Of a stretch of DNA of 64,000 nucleotides, positions 29,901-39,986 are shown piece by piece. How positions within the stretch are numbered: position 1 is the stretch's first letter; every line of letters starts with the position of its first letter. The DNA is taken from contig JAGXTF010000105.1 in NCBI GenBank assembly GCA_018333525.1, positions 1 to 64,000 on the forward strand. The letters run 5' to 3'. The stretch is from Bacteroidota bacterium (GTDB lineage Bacteria; Bacteroidota; Bacteroidia; NS11-12g; UBA955). The position numbers and the translations under genes were made by a program. The notes below the pieces were generated by a model. That model did no database searches and was not told the origin of the DNA. It saw nothing but the letters and a program-made list of their open reading frames with translations.

Positions 29901-30746
29901 TTAAAAACGCTTTAAATCAGATTTATTAAAAGTCCATTCCGGAGTTACAATTCTTTCTTTACCAGAGATTAAAAACCAGGGAGATTGATTAGGCTCAGCG
30001 AGGTTATTCAGTATGTGAATATCCTGAGCCGGGCTATAGCTTTGTGCCAACATAGCCATGCGCTTTCCGGTTGCAGAGTCTATGGCAATATCCAAAACAA
30101 TAATTGCATGACCCGGACTCCCGCCCTGAACAAAAACATCACCGGGAAAAATGGAATCCATACTGATTTTTTTTAATTCATTGGAAAGCGAAATAGTGCC
30201 GGCATACATATATACCATTTCCAAATATTTCCGAAATTCAGCATAACTTTTATCGGGTTGTGCACCCTTGTACCAATTGCATTGGTTGCCATTTACACGA
30301 ATACGAAATCCATTTGCCCATTTCAAATAATTTGCCTGAAAACCATTGGTAAACTGAAAGTTTATTTTACTAAAAAGACCTTGCTTCCATAAATATTCTG
30401 CGCGCAATCGAAGTATGGCATCTGCACATTGTTGTAAATCCTTTTTACCCACATCCAAATCCAGAACAGCTGCCACTGAAGACTGTCCGGACTTCAATCT
30501 GCCATCAAATAAATGAACCTTTGCAGTATCCGGTTTGAGTGAAATATTACGTAGATAATATCCAAAGCTTTTTTCCGGAAGCGCAATTCTGTTGTAACCT
30601 TCGGGAACCGAAAATCTGCTAAACGCAGTTTTTCCACAACTGTCCTTGTGATTCAATTGCCCGTTCAACCGCAGGTTTGTGCCATTGGAGGTGCATCCAA
30701 CCAACAGAATCAACATTATCAGCCAATTCCATTTCAGGGCTTTCAT
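29901..30746 (-). CDS. DUF4846 domain-containing lipoprotein
   Basis: Lipobox LVGCTS; RFSVPEGYNRIALPEKSFGYYLRNISLKPDTAKVHLFDG; QGGSPGHAIIVLD. Confidence 0.8.
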   Translation of the reverse strand: MKALKWNWLIMLILLVGCTSNGTNLRLNGQLNHKDSCGKTAFSRFSVPEGYNRIALPEKSFGYYLRNISLKPDTAKVHLFDGRLKSGQSSVAAVLDLDVGKKDLQQCADAILRLRAEYLWKQGLFSKINFQFTNGFQANYLKWANGFRIRVNGNQCNWYKGAQPDKSYAEFRKYLEMVYMYAGTISLSNELKKISMDSIFPGDVFVQGGSPGHAIIVLDIAIDSATGKRMAMLAQSYSPAQDIHILNNLAEPNQSPWFLISGKERIVTPEWTFNKSDLKRF

Positions 30747-30830
30747 GTTGCATAATAACGTGAAACCAGAAAAAAAATTGAACCGCTGTATCCCGGTTTG
30801 TAATTTCCGTAATTAAATTCGTTTCAGAAA

Positions 30831-32549
30831 ATGATGGGATTACGTGTTTTAATGGTTCTGCTTACAACTCTTTGTAACTATACATTATTTGGACAATGCA
30901 AGACCATTACTGCCAACGAGACCTGTGGTACCGGTACAGGAAAAACATGTAAGAAAACACAGAAATCCAGCTATGGAGGGAAAATGGAGTTGGAATTGCG
31001 TTCCGGTGAATGGACTTTTTTAAATGAAAATGGGGTTATTTTTAAAAAAGGTTCTTATTTGGAACAAGGCGATTTTAGTAATAAAAGTGGCGATTGGCAA
31101 TGGATAGATGAAAATGGTAAATCATTTTTAAAAGTCAGATATGAAAATGACATACCGGTAAAAATTATTGCCTTAGATAGTGGAATTGCAACATGTGGCG
31201 ATGATTCTGCCTGGGTATTTATGCCGGATAGTGTGCATTGGACGATGCGTTTTTCTTTAAAAGGATTGCATCAGCAATGGAACATGAATCAACCCGGAGA
31301 ATGGCAGGACTACAAAAAGACCGTGGTCACAAAAAAAGCATTTAAACCTTCTGTAGGTATAGTTGGAAAAAATGATACCCGGACTGAAGTTGAAGTCAAA
31401 GAAATCAAACCTGATATTATCTGGACGGATGAAGAAATATTGGAAATTTTTCCAGGGATTAAATCGTATCAGATTGCTCCAATGAGTGATATACACAATC
31501 CGGAAAATCTGATTGGCAATCCTACTTTTTACCATAAAAAAACAATTCAAACCAGTGGACTTCCTTTGAATTCCGGAAGTTTTGAAAACTGGGACCCCGG
31601 ACTTCAAACACCGGATGTGTTTTCTGAGGATGGCAAAGTGGTATTGGGTTTCCGCGTGGCAGGATTAAATTTTGAAACGGTCAGAAACACATTGAGAATG
31701 CCACTTAGTTCAGGTAAATATTATTGTTTCAGCGTTCAAATAAAACTGAAAAAGTCTTGCAATTATGCGGTCAACAGGGTAGGGGTATTGGTGGATAAAG
31801 TACCGTCCTACCGTTGTTCTCTTGGGAATCTTACTGAAACTGAATCAGGAAATTTTTTACTGGCACCTGATTCCGTTCCATTTTGCCTGCGCGATACCTG
31901 GATGACATTGGAGGGAAGATTTCAGGCAAAAGGAGGGGAACAGTATGTTTATTTCGGACAATTTTCAACTTCCGAAACCTTGCGCAGTTGGCCACTGGAT
32001 TCCATTTATGGTACGGTGAATGCGGAAATATATTATTTATTTCGGAATGCAATTTTAATACAAGCGGATAAAGAGGACATGTGTATATGTAACCTGAGTG
32101 ATTGTCCAAAGCAGGAGCACGAGGAAATAACAGAAAAGGAAGATGAAGATAATATAGAAAAAATAGAAAAAGAATTGCCGGAAATAAATCCTGTAAAAGT
32201 AGATTCATTTGTTCTGGAATCTGTGCAATTTGAAACGGCAAAATGGCAATTGTTGCCATCGGCTTATGCTGCGTTGGACAGCCTTGCCGAATACCTGACG
32301 TTTAATGATGACTATACTTTGGAAATTACCGGGCATACAGATAATCAGGGCTCATTTAAAGACAACCAGATATTATCAGAAAAAAGGGCAAAGACCGTGA
32401 TGGATTATTTAAAGAAGAAGGGTGTTTCGGGAAAACGAATGACGTTTAAGGGAAAAGGAGATACCGAACCAGTGGATGATAATGGTTATGAGGAGGGAAG
32501 GGAAAGCAACCGAAGAGTGGAATTTAAAATTTCAAAGCCCAACCATTAA
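30831..32549 (+). CDS. OmpA family protein
   Basis: C-terminal VQFETAKWQLLPSAYAALDSLAEYL...LEITGHTDNQGS...LSEKRAKTVMDYL...GKGDTEP...SNRRVEFKI. Confidence 0.9.
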   Translation: MMGLRVLMVLLTTLCNYTLFGQCKTITANETCGTGTGKTCKKTQKSSYGGKMELELRSGEWTFLNENGVIFKKGSYLEQGDFSNKSGDWQWIDENGKSFLKVRYENDIPVKIIALDSGIATCGDDSAWVFMPDSVHWTMRFSLKGLHQQWNMNQPGEWQDYKKTVVTKKAFKPSVGIVGKNDTRTEVEVKEIKPDIIWTDEEILEIFPGIKSYQIAPMSDIHNPENLIGNPTFYHKKTIQTSGLPLNSGSFENWDPGLQTPDVFSEDGKVVLGFRVAGLNFETVRNTLRMPLSSGKYYCFSVQIKLKKSCNYAVNRVGVLVDKVPSYRCSLGNLTETESGNFLLAPDSVPFCLRDTWMTLEGRFQAKGGEQYVYFGQFSTSETLRSWPLDSIYGTVNAEIYYLFRNAILIQADKEDMCICNLSDCPKQEHEEITEKEDEDNIEKIEKELPEINPVKVDSFVLESVQFETAKWQLLPSAYAALDSLAEYLTFNDDYTLEITGHTDNQGSFKDNQILSEKRAKTVMDYLKKKGVSGKRMTFKGKGDTEPVDDNGYEEGRESNRRVEFKISKPNH

Positions 32550-32956
32550 TTGGCTGTTCCATCGATGGTGGCTTGTATCATTTCTAAAATTTGATCGCGT
32601 TGTAATGGTTTTACCACATAATTGCTTACCAATTTATAACTGGCAGCTTTATCAATATCAGCCTGATCAATGGAAGAAGTAACGATAAAAATATGTACAT
32701 CCTGATTGGGATATTTTTTAATAAAGGCATCTAAAAATTGCCAACCGTCCATAACCGGCATATTGAGATCCAGTAAAATAATTTCTGGCATTTTTCCCCC
32801 GTGTTTAATTACATCGCTCAAATGCTCAATGGCTATTTTGCCATTTTCAAAAACCAAAAATTGTTTGCAATAACCGGAGCTTTGCATGAGTTTTTTGGTA
32901 CCGAAAACAAAAATGGGATCATCGTCAATAATGCAGGTAAGATTAATGTTTTTCAT
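32546..32956 (-). CDS. Single-domain response regulator (REC)
   Basis: CIIDDDPIFVFGTKKL, EIILLDLNMPVMDGWQFLD, IVTSSID; start set at MKNINL. Confidence 0.92.
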   Translation of the reverse strand: MKNINLTCIIDDDPIFVFGTKKLMQSSGYCKQFLVFENGKIAIEHLSDVIKHGGKMPEIILLDLNMPVMDGWQFLDAFIKKYPNQDVHIFIVTSSIDQADIDKAASYKLVSNYVVKPLQRDQILEMIQATIDGTAN

Positions 32957-35576
32957 GAAGGTAAATATTGAATTTGGTGCCAAACCCGGGGGTACTTTCT
33001 ACCTCCACTTTGCCACCCATAGCTTCTATTTGATTTTTGGTAATAAACAAACCTATTCCACGCGCATCGCTGTTACCGTGAAAAGTTTTATACATACCAA
33101 ACAACTTATGTCCGTGTTGTTCCAGATCAATTCCAATTCCATTATCTGTAATGGATAATACAATCCATTTATCCATTTTAAATGCATCAATGGAAACAAT
33201 TGCCAACCTGTCAGGATGCCTGTATTTAATGGCGTTGGTGATGAAATTCAGAGCAATACTTTGCAGGTAAGCCGGAACAGCCATTATATGGTATTTTGGA
33301 TCGATGGAATTGCTGATCTGTACTTTGAATTCCCTAACAGAGGCATTGACGTTGTTAATTGCGTCATCCACTGCTTTTTTCAGATTTATTTTTTCAGATT
33401 TTTCCTCAATGTTGGTAGTTAAGGCAACTACTTCATTTAAATGACTGATGGTTTCTGTTAACTGTTGCGAAGCCGTAACCAAATGTCGGAATAACTCTTC
33501 TTTTTCTGTTTCATCCGTTTCACTTTCCAGAAATTGCAGTAACATAGAAATATTTCCGGAATGAGAACGCAAATTATGAGAAACAATATGGGCGAAATTT
33601 AACAGCCTTTCGTTTTGTTCACTTGTAACGGAGATCAGCGCCTGCATTTCTTTCTCTACCTCTTTGATTTTAGAAATATCCACTGCAACCCCTAAAAATC
33701 CCGTAATTTCTCCTTGCGTATTTTTAATGGAAGTGATTACCAATTGCATAGGAAATTCTACACCATTTTTGCGCACATATGTCCATTCCCGTGAATCAAA
33801 ATTTCCCGATTTGGCGCGTTTTACAAATACCTCAAGCCCGGATATGTTTTCATTGAACTCGGCACTTAATTCTTTACTTAGTTTCTCAATTTCTTCTTTT
33901 TTATGAAACAGTTCCGTTGTTTTTTTACCGATTAAATCCTTGGCTTTATACCCGAGAAGATTTTCCGCCCCTTTATTAAATACCTGAATGATGCCTTCGG
34001 TATCAGTTCCTATGATGGATACCTGTGTAGTGGAATCCAGAATTCCCTGAAGTTGTTCCAGTGTATTATGTAATTCGGATTCGGTTCTTTTCCGCTCCGT
34101 AATGTCCTGAATTTGAGCAATAAAATAAAGCGGCCTTCGATCCAGATCTGAAACCAGAGAAACGGAAAGCATCATCCAGACAATTTGCCCGTTTTTATGA
34201 AAATAACGCTTTTCCAATTGATAGAAATCGCGTTTTTTCTGTATTAATTCCTGCAAATATTGCAGGTCCAAATCCTTATCTTCAGGATGGGTAAGATCCT
34301 GGAAATTGAGGTTTAACAATTCTTCTTCGGTATAACCTACACTTTTGCAAAGCGGTTCATTTACTTTGATCCAACGTCCTTTCAAATCAACCAATGCCAT
34401 ACCGGTTGGGGAATATTCAAATGCACTTTGAAAAGAACCTTCGCTCTCTGCAATTTTATTTCGGGAAAGATGAATATCGGTGATATCATAATTTACACCA
34501 GTCATGCGAATGGCATTTCCATCCAAATCCCGCAGCACACTGGCAAGTGCTTTGATATACCGCAGCTCACCATTGGGTTTGTAAATTCGAAATTCAATAT
34601 CGTATTCTTTTTCGCCCTTTAATGATTTTATAATGGCCTGTTTTCGTTTTTCAAAATCATCTTTATGTATGGCTTTTTTCCATGCCTCATACAAATCCAA
34701 ACCCGGTGAGGGCTTCAGACCATATAATCTATACATGGGGCCATCCCAGGCTATTTCTCCGGTTTGTATATAATAATCCCAAATTCCAATTCCGGAAGTT
34801 TTGGTGGCCAACGTAAGCCGTTCGAGTAATGCTTTGTTGATGTTTAGGGATTTTTTCCTTTCTGTAATATCCTGATATGTCCCAATCAACCGAATGCATT
34901 TCCCATTGAGCATTTCTGCCTTCCCTTTTACCTCCACCCAAATTTCTTTTCCTTTAGCTGTAACTATTTGCAGTTCTTCATCACATGGAGTTCCATTTGT
35001 TAATGCATCCTCAATCAAATGAAAAATTCTGTTTCTGGAATATCCTTCTTTAAAAAAGGAAATGGCTAAATCCACTGTTGGTTCGTAATCTGTTGGAACT
35101 TCTAATATTTCACGAATCATGGATGTCCATGTCACCGTATTATCGTTTAAATCCACACACCATCCCCCAATTCTGGCAACATTGTTGGTCTCAATTAACA
35201 ACTCTTCGGCTTTTTTCTGTTTGGAAATGTCTTCAGAAGTAATGATGATTCCACCAATTGCTCCTTTCGCATCATACCAGGGGCGCATATCGAATTTTAC
35301 CCAGTTGATGGTACCATTTTCTTGAATGAGTTTTTCCTCAGATTTGTTGATTATTTTTCCCTTTAAACATTCCTGATGCACCTTTTTCCATTTGTCTTCT
35401 ACATTCGGAAATAATTCATACAGGGATTTGCCCTTGTAATTATTCGCATCAATTTTATATGTTTCCAACCACCTTTTGGTTGCAGTAAGCATGCATAAGT
35501 TCTTATCCAGCATACACATAGATTGCGGAGCTTCCGCAACCAATATTTGAAACAAATCTATCATTCCCTGTGGCAT
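32943..35576 (-). CDS. Multi-PAS domain sensor histidine kinase
   Basis: Several PAS/PAC repeats, H-box FAHIVSHNLRSHSGNI, ATPase SITDNGIGIDLEQHG...ARGIGLFITKNQIEAMGGKVEVES. Confidence 0.95.
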   Translation of the reverse strand: MPQGMIDLFQILVAEAPQSMCMLDKNLCMLTATKRWLETYKIDANNYKGKSLYELFPNVEDKWKKVHQECLKGKIINKSEEKLIQENGTINWVKFDMRPWYDAKGAIGGIIITSEDISKQKKAEELLIETNNVARIGGWCVDLNDNTVTWTSMIREILEVPTDYEPTVDLAISFFKEGYSRNRIFHLIEDALTNGTPCDEELQIVTAKGKEIWVEVKGKAEMLNGKCIRLIGTYQDITERKKSLNINKALLERLTLATKTSGIGIWDYYIQTGEIAWDGPMYRLYGLKPSPGLDLYEAWKKAIHKDDFEKRKQAIIKSLKGEKEYDIEFRIYKPNGELRYIKALASVLRDLDGNAIRMTGVNYDITDIHLSRNKIAESEGSFQSAFEYSPTGMALVDLKGRWIKVNEPLCKSVGYTEEELLNLNFQDLTHPEDKDLDLQYLQELIQKKRDFYQLEKRYFHKNGQIVWMMLSVSLVSDLDRRPLYFIAQIQDITERKRTESELHNTLEQLQGILDSTTQVSIIGTDTEGIIQVFNKGAENLLGYKAKDLIGKKTTELFHKKEEIEKLSKELSAEFNENISGLEVFVKRAKSGNFDSREWTYVRKNGVEFPMQLVITSIKNTQGEITGFLGVAVDISKIKEVEKEMQALISVTSEQNERLLNFAHIVSHNLRSHSGNISMLLQFLESETDETEKEELFRHLVTASQQLTETISHLNEVVALTTNIEEKSEKINLKKAVDDAINNVNASVREFKVQISNSIDPKYHIMAVPAYLQSIALNFITNAIKYRHPDRLAIVSIDAFKMDKWIVLSITDNGIGIDLEQHGHKLFGMYKTFHGNSDARGIGLFITKNQIEAMGGKVEVESTPGFGTKFNIYLHEKH

Positions 35577-35641
35577 AACTATGGCAATTCCTCTTTCCGG
35601 ATGAGCAACAAATTACTGAAAAAAAACGGGAATAAGTTAAT

Positions 35642-36214
35642 TCAATTATCCCCAGAAATTAGAATATCTGCGGCTTTTGGATATAATTCAGTTTCAACCT
35701 CATGAATCTTTCTGAGAATCAATTGAATATCATCTGTTGGAGCAACATCAAATCGCTGCTGTAGCAGAATTTCACCCTCATCAAAATTTTCATTTACATA
35801 ATGCACCGTAACTCCATGAATGTTATCTCCATTGGTTAATACGGCGCGATGAACATGTTCCCCGTACATGCCTTTACCACCATATTTTGGCAATAATGCG
35901 GGATGAATATTCAGAATTTTATGAGGATATTTTCGAACAATATTTATAGGGAATAACCAGAGAAAACCGGCTAAAAGAATATAATCAATATGTCTATTTT
36001 CGAGTTCAGTTTCCAGAAAATTATCTTGCTTATACTGATCTCTGTTGAACACTACCACCGGAATTGCATATTTTTCCGCCCTTGCAATTACTCCTGCTTG
36101 TGCATTATTGGTGAAGACAACAGCTACTTTGGCCTTATCGCTGTTTAAATAATGCCTGATAAGGTTTTCTGCATTACTGCCGCTTCCCGATGCAAAAATG
36201 GCTATCTGTTTCAA
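35642..36214 (-). CDS. purN: Phosphoribosylglycinamide formyltransferase
   Basis: IAIFASGSGSNAENLI, ILLAGFLWLFP, ILNIHPALLPKYGGKGMYG; TTG start overlaps upstream stop. Confidence 0.93.
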   Translation of the reverse strand: MKQIAIFASGSGSNAENLIRHYLNSDKAKVAVVFTNNAQAGVIARAEKYAIPVVVFNRDQYKQDNFLETELENRHIDYILLAGFLWLFPINIVRKYPHKILNIHPALLPKYGGKGMYGEHVHRAVLTNGDNIHGVTVHYVNENFDEGEILLQQRFDVAPTDDIQLILRKIHEVETELYPKAADILISGDN

Positions 36215-37281
36215 CGTTCCGGTTTAAATGTATTTGCTATGTGATCAAATGTGCGGTACAGTTGTAATCTGTCCATATTGGGGGCATGCAAAAATCCATC
36301 CATTGCAATATATCTGTGCTGCTTTTTATCGTGAAAAATATAGCGAACAAATGGACCTCTTCTGAAAGTTCCTTCCTCCTGATACCAGCCTCGCAAAACC
36401 ATTGTGGGTTGTTTTGCTATCGTTTTATTTGGTGAAAAATGCGCAGAATAATTACCGCTTTCGCTCACTTTTATAGTGGTTCCTTCGGCATTTTTTAAAT
36501 ATTTTTTGGTAAATAAATTTCTGTTTTCTACTGCGGATTCCAAAGAATTTATTGCTTGTGAATCTGAAAAAATATTGACAAAAATATCCCTGTAAAATTT
36601 AGTGTTTTCCTGATGCAACCAAACTACTTCTTTATTTGACATTACCAACCTGAATTGAGGTGTAAAACTGAAAGTAAAACCAAAATTATTTTCAATTAAT
36701 CTGCTCACAGAATCCGTATAGGCATTGGGCGCAAGATTACCTGGTAACCCTTGTCCCATTTCATGTATGCTGATAACGGAATCTAAAAATTTGTCGCCCG
36801 ATTTCTGCAAAATATTTGCCGGACTGATATCCCTTCCGAAACGCAAGCGAAAAACGGTTTGTGGTTTGGCCCATACATTTTCATAAACCTGCAGAGAAAA
36901 CCCATTTTTTGAGGCATATTCTTTTACAGGATGAATCTTTTTTAGCCAGGAGGTATAATCACCAGCTTCACCAAAAAGCAAAATAATTGGTGCCAGTTTT
37001 TCTGTTCCTTTAAATGATTCTTTTCTGGAAAACCAAAAACCGTGTTTGGGTTCAAATTGGTTCAATTCTGATTTTTCTGAAATAAACAGGGTAGAATCAT
37101 AAATATGGTAATACTTGTGAAATGCATCTTTAATTTCATCCAGTTTCTCTTCTTCTGCAACCACCATGATTTCACCGGGCATGCCTTCAGAAGGCACAGT
37201 CGATGGATCCGGACGCGTGTTGCAAGCGATTAACAAAAGGGGTAAAGTGAAAAATTTAAAAATGGTTTTTGCGGCGATCAT
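36211..37281 (-). CDS. DUF4837 family lipoprotein
   Basis: Lipobox LIACNT, GMPGEIMVVAEEEKLDEIK, C-terminal GPFVRYIFHDKKQHRYIAMDGFLHAPN. Confidence 0.82.
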   Translation of the reverse strand: MIAAKTIFKFFTLPLLLIACNTRPDPSTVPSEGMPGEIMVVAEEEKLDEIKDAFHKYYHIYDSTLFISEKSELNQFEPKHGFWFSRKESFKGTEKLAPIILLFGEAGDYTSWLKKIHPVKEYASKNGFSLQVYENVWAKPQTVFRLRFGRDISPANILQKSGDKFLDSVISIHEMGQGLPGNLAPNAYTDSVSRLIENNFGFTFSFTPQFRLVMSNKEVVWLHQENTKFYRDIFVNIFSDSQAINSLESAVENRNLFTKKYLKNAEGTTIKVSESGNYSAHFSPNKTIAKQPTMVLRGWYQEEGTFRRGPFVRYIFHDKKQHRYIAMDGFLHAPNMDRLQLYRTFDHIANTFKPER

Positions 37282-37340
37282 GCACCGCAAAAATGGAGAA
37301 TAAATTCAGATAAAATCACATCAAATTGTAATACAAGAGC

Positions 37341-38558
37341 TTATGAGTTCTTGTTGCTAACCCATTCCAACCGGTAGTAGATAAGATTTCTGCCTGCAGG
37401 GGCTACGTTCTTTTTGAGATTATTCCATGCTTTTAACTGGGCAACTGTTACGTGATGGCTTTTGGCTATACTATACAAAGTCTGACCTTTGCGCACATAA
37501 TGGTAGTGGGGAACCCATTTCTTTACATAAACCGGCTTATTTGCATCTTCAATTGCCGCTTGTTTTCTGGCAAACGCGTAAGCACTGTCTTTGTTCTCCA
37601 GAAACTGCATGCTTAGGCTGTATGGCAACATAATGGTTTGCGTATGCTTTTCAACCGTAGTTTTCTTCAGCAATTCTCTGTTGTAGGTGAATATTTCGCT
37701 TTCATCCACGCCGAGGTAGGATGCCAGATGGCCGATGGAAATAGAGGAATCCACAGGGGTTTCTACCAAAACACTGCTTGTGCCGTTATAGTTATATCTG
37801 GAAAATTTGGTAAAATTCAGAACATAAGCAGTTGCTATAAAACGAGGAACATAGCCCTGGGTTTCTTTAGGCAGAAAATAACGTACTTTCCAATATTCAC
37901 GCGTTCCTGCTCTGGCAATTGCCCTTTGAACATTGCCGGCGCCACAGTTATAGCTGCTGATTGCCAATAGCCAATCATTGAGGAGCGTCATGGAATTGGT
38001 AAAAAACTCACAGGCCTTTTCAGTACTTGCCATAATACTCTTGCGTTCATCAATACTATAATCGATGCGCATTCCCATGGAACGGCCTGTATAAGGCATA
38101 AACTGCCACAATCCCATTGCCCCGCACCAGCTTTGTGCATTTGGGTTCAGGTTAGATTCTATAATGGACACGTATTTCAACTCCTGGGGCAGATTGTATT
38201 TGTCTAATACCTGCTCATAAATGGGGAAATACAATTGCATGCGTTTGTGTAATTCTTCAAAGAAATTATCACTCTGGCGCATCAGGTAACTGATTTGCGC
38301 CTGAACGGATGCATGGAAATCAAAGGGAATTGAACTGCCCAACATGTTCATTTGGGATTCAAATGTGGTTTTGTTCAGCCTGGCATCGGAAAATGAATCC
38401 ACAGCCGCGGTATGGCTGGGTATTTCCATGTACAAGATTCTTGTAAGACTGTCGATTCTGCTCAGGTTGGTTTCCATAGTTGGACCAACAGGGGCCTGAC
38501 TCCAAACTGCCAACGGAGTCAATGCTAGCGCCAGAAGATGAATAATTTTTTTCTTCAT
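37341..38558 (-). CDS. Lytic transglycosylase with LysM domain (MltD-like)
   Basis: SIIESNLNPNAQSWCGAMGLWQFMPYTGRSMGM, ISSYNCGAGNVQRAI, LysM HYVRKGQTLYSIAKSHHVTVAQLKAWN. Confidence 0.92.
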   Translation of the reverse strand: MKKKIIHLLALALTPLAVWSQAPVGPTMETNLSRIDSLTRILYMEIPSHTAAVDSFSDARLNKTTFESQMNMLGSSIPFDFHASVQAQISYLMRQSDNFFEELHKRMQLYFPIYEQVLDKYNLPQELKYVSIIESNLNPNAQSWCGAMGLWQFMPYTGRSMGMRIDYSIDERKSIMASTEKACEFFTNSMTLLNDWLLAISSYNCGAGNVQRAIARAGTREYWKVRYFLPKETQGYVPRFIATAYVLNFTKFSRYNYNGTSSVLVETPVDSSISIGHLASYLGVDESEIFTYNRELLKKTTVEKHTQTIMLPYSLSMQFLENKDSAYAFARKQAAIEDANKPVYVKKWVPHYHYVRKGQTLYSIAKSHHVTVAQLKAWNNLKKNVAPAGRNLIYYRLEWVSNKNS

Positions 38559-38752
38559 ACGTTTTGGGTGGGTAGCCTTGGTGTTTCTGCAAAACTAACG
38601 AATTTGAGCCATAGAACCTAAGTTCAAGAAGAAATAACGGAATTTTGCGGTTCGATATTGCCTATATTTGTGAAATTTCTGTGACAGTCCCATCCGTGGA
38701 TTTTAAAAGACCTCCAGACTTTTAATGTATACAGAAAAGTACATAATACAGT

Positions 38753-39973
38753 ATGTCTAAAAAGTTACAGGGCGACTCACCGGGAACGGCTACCCAGACG
38801 GAAACTCTTGCTCAAATGATCAAGATAAATCACCGCAATCATTCCATGAATATCGGGATTCCGAAAGAAGTTACTTTTCAGGAAAACAGGGTACCTCTAA
38901 CACCTTCAGCGGTGCAGTATTTTACTGCAAATGGACACAAAATAACCATGGAAGCCGGGGCAGGCAGAAATGCCAATTTTTCCGACAACCAATACAGCGA
39001 GGCCGGTGCCCAAATTGCATATTCCAACAAGGAAGTATATGAATGTGATATCATTCTGAAGATTGACCCACCAACCCGAAAGGAAATAGAGCTTATGCAC
39101 CCGGGACAATTGTTGTTATCTGCTTTGCAGATCAACCAACTGGATGAAGTATTGCTCCGCATGATGATGGATAAAAGAATCAACGCCATAGCTTATGAGT
39201 TTCTGGAAGACGATTCAGGTACTTTGCCCATCATTCGTGCCATGAGCGAGATTGCAGGCACAGCGAGCATATTGATTGCCGCGGAATACCTCAATAATAC
39301 CCATATTGGAAAAGGGGAGTTACTGGGAGGATTTGCAGGTGTACCGCCGACTCAGGTGGTTGTTATTGGCGCAGGGGCGGTAGGGGAATTTGCGACAAAA
39401 GCTGCCTTGGGTTTAGGTGCAAATGTTAAAGTGTTTGATAATAACATGTATCGCTTGCGCAGGATTCAGAATTATTTTGGTTTCCATTTATATACCAGCA
39501 CCATTCATCCACGTGTTATTCGCAGTGCAATGGAAAGTGCAGATGTGGTTATTGGTGCATTAAGTGGTAAAAGTGCACGCGCACCGGTTGTGGTTACTGA
39601 AGAGATGGTAATGCAAATGCGTGCCAATTCCGTAATGATTGATGTTGCAATTGACCGTGGTGGAAATTTCGAAACTTCAGAAGTTACAACCCACGAAAGA
39701 CCGGTATTCAAGAAACATGATGTAATACATTATTGTGTTCCCAATATTGCATCCAGAGTAAGCCGCACTGCCAGCTATGCCTTAAGCAATGTATTTACAC
39801 CCATGTTGGATGAAATGGGAAATTTGGGTGGTTTTGCGGATTTCCTCCGTTTGAAACCAGGTGTGCGCAAAGGAACTTACCTTTTTAAAGGGAGTTTAAC
39901 CAATCAAAATCTCGCAAATAAATTCGGCATTCGTTTCCACGACATCGATCTGATGGCGGGAATGTTTCTCTAA
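38753..39973 (+). CDS. ald: Alanine dehydrogenase
   Basis: IGIPKEVTFQENRVPLTPSAVQYF, VVIGAGAVGEFATKAALGLGANVKVFDNN, MIDVAIDRGGNFETSEVT. Start could be 38846. Confidence 0.9.
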   Translation: MSKKLQGDSPGTATQTETLAQMIKINHRNHSMNIGIPKEVTFQENRVPLTPSAVQYFTANGHKITMEAGAGRNANFSDNQYSEAGAQIAYSNKEVYECDIILKIDPPTRKEIELMHPGQLLLSALQINQLDEVLLRMMMDKRINAIAYEFLEDDSGTLPIIRAMSEIAGTASILIAAEYLNNTHIGKGELLGGFAGVPPTQVVVIGAGAVGEFATKAALGLGANVKVFDNNMYRLRRIQNYFGFHLYTSTIHPRVIRSAMESADVVIGALSGKSARAPVVVTEEMVMQMRANSVMIDVAIDRGGNFETSEVTTHERPVFKKHDVIHYCVPNIASRVSRTASYALSNVFTPMLDEMGNLGGFADFLRLKPGVRKGTYLFKGSLTNQNLANKFGIRFHDIDLMAGMFL

Positions 39974-39986
39974 GTGATGCTGTAAA

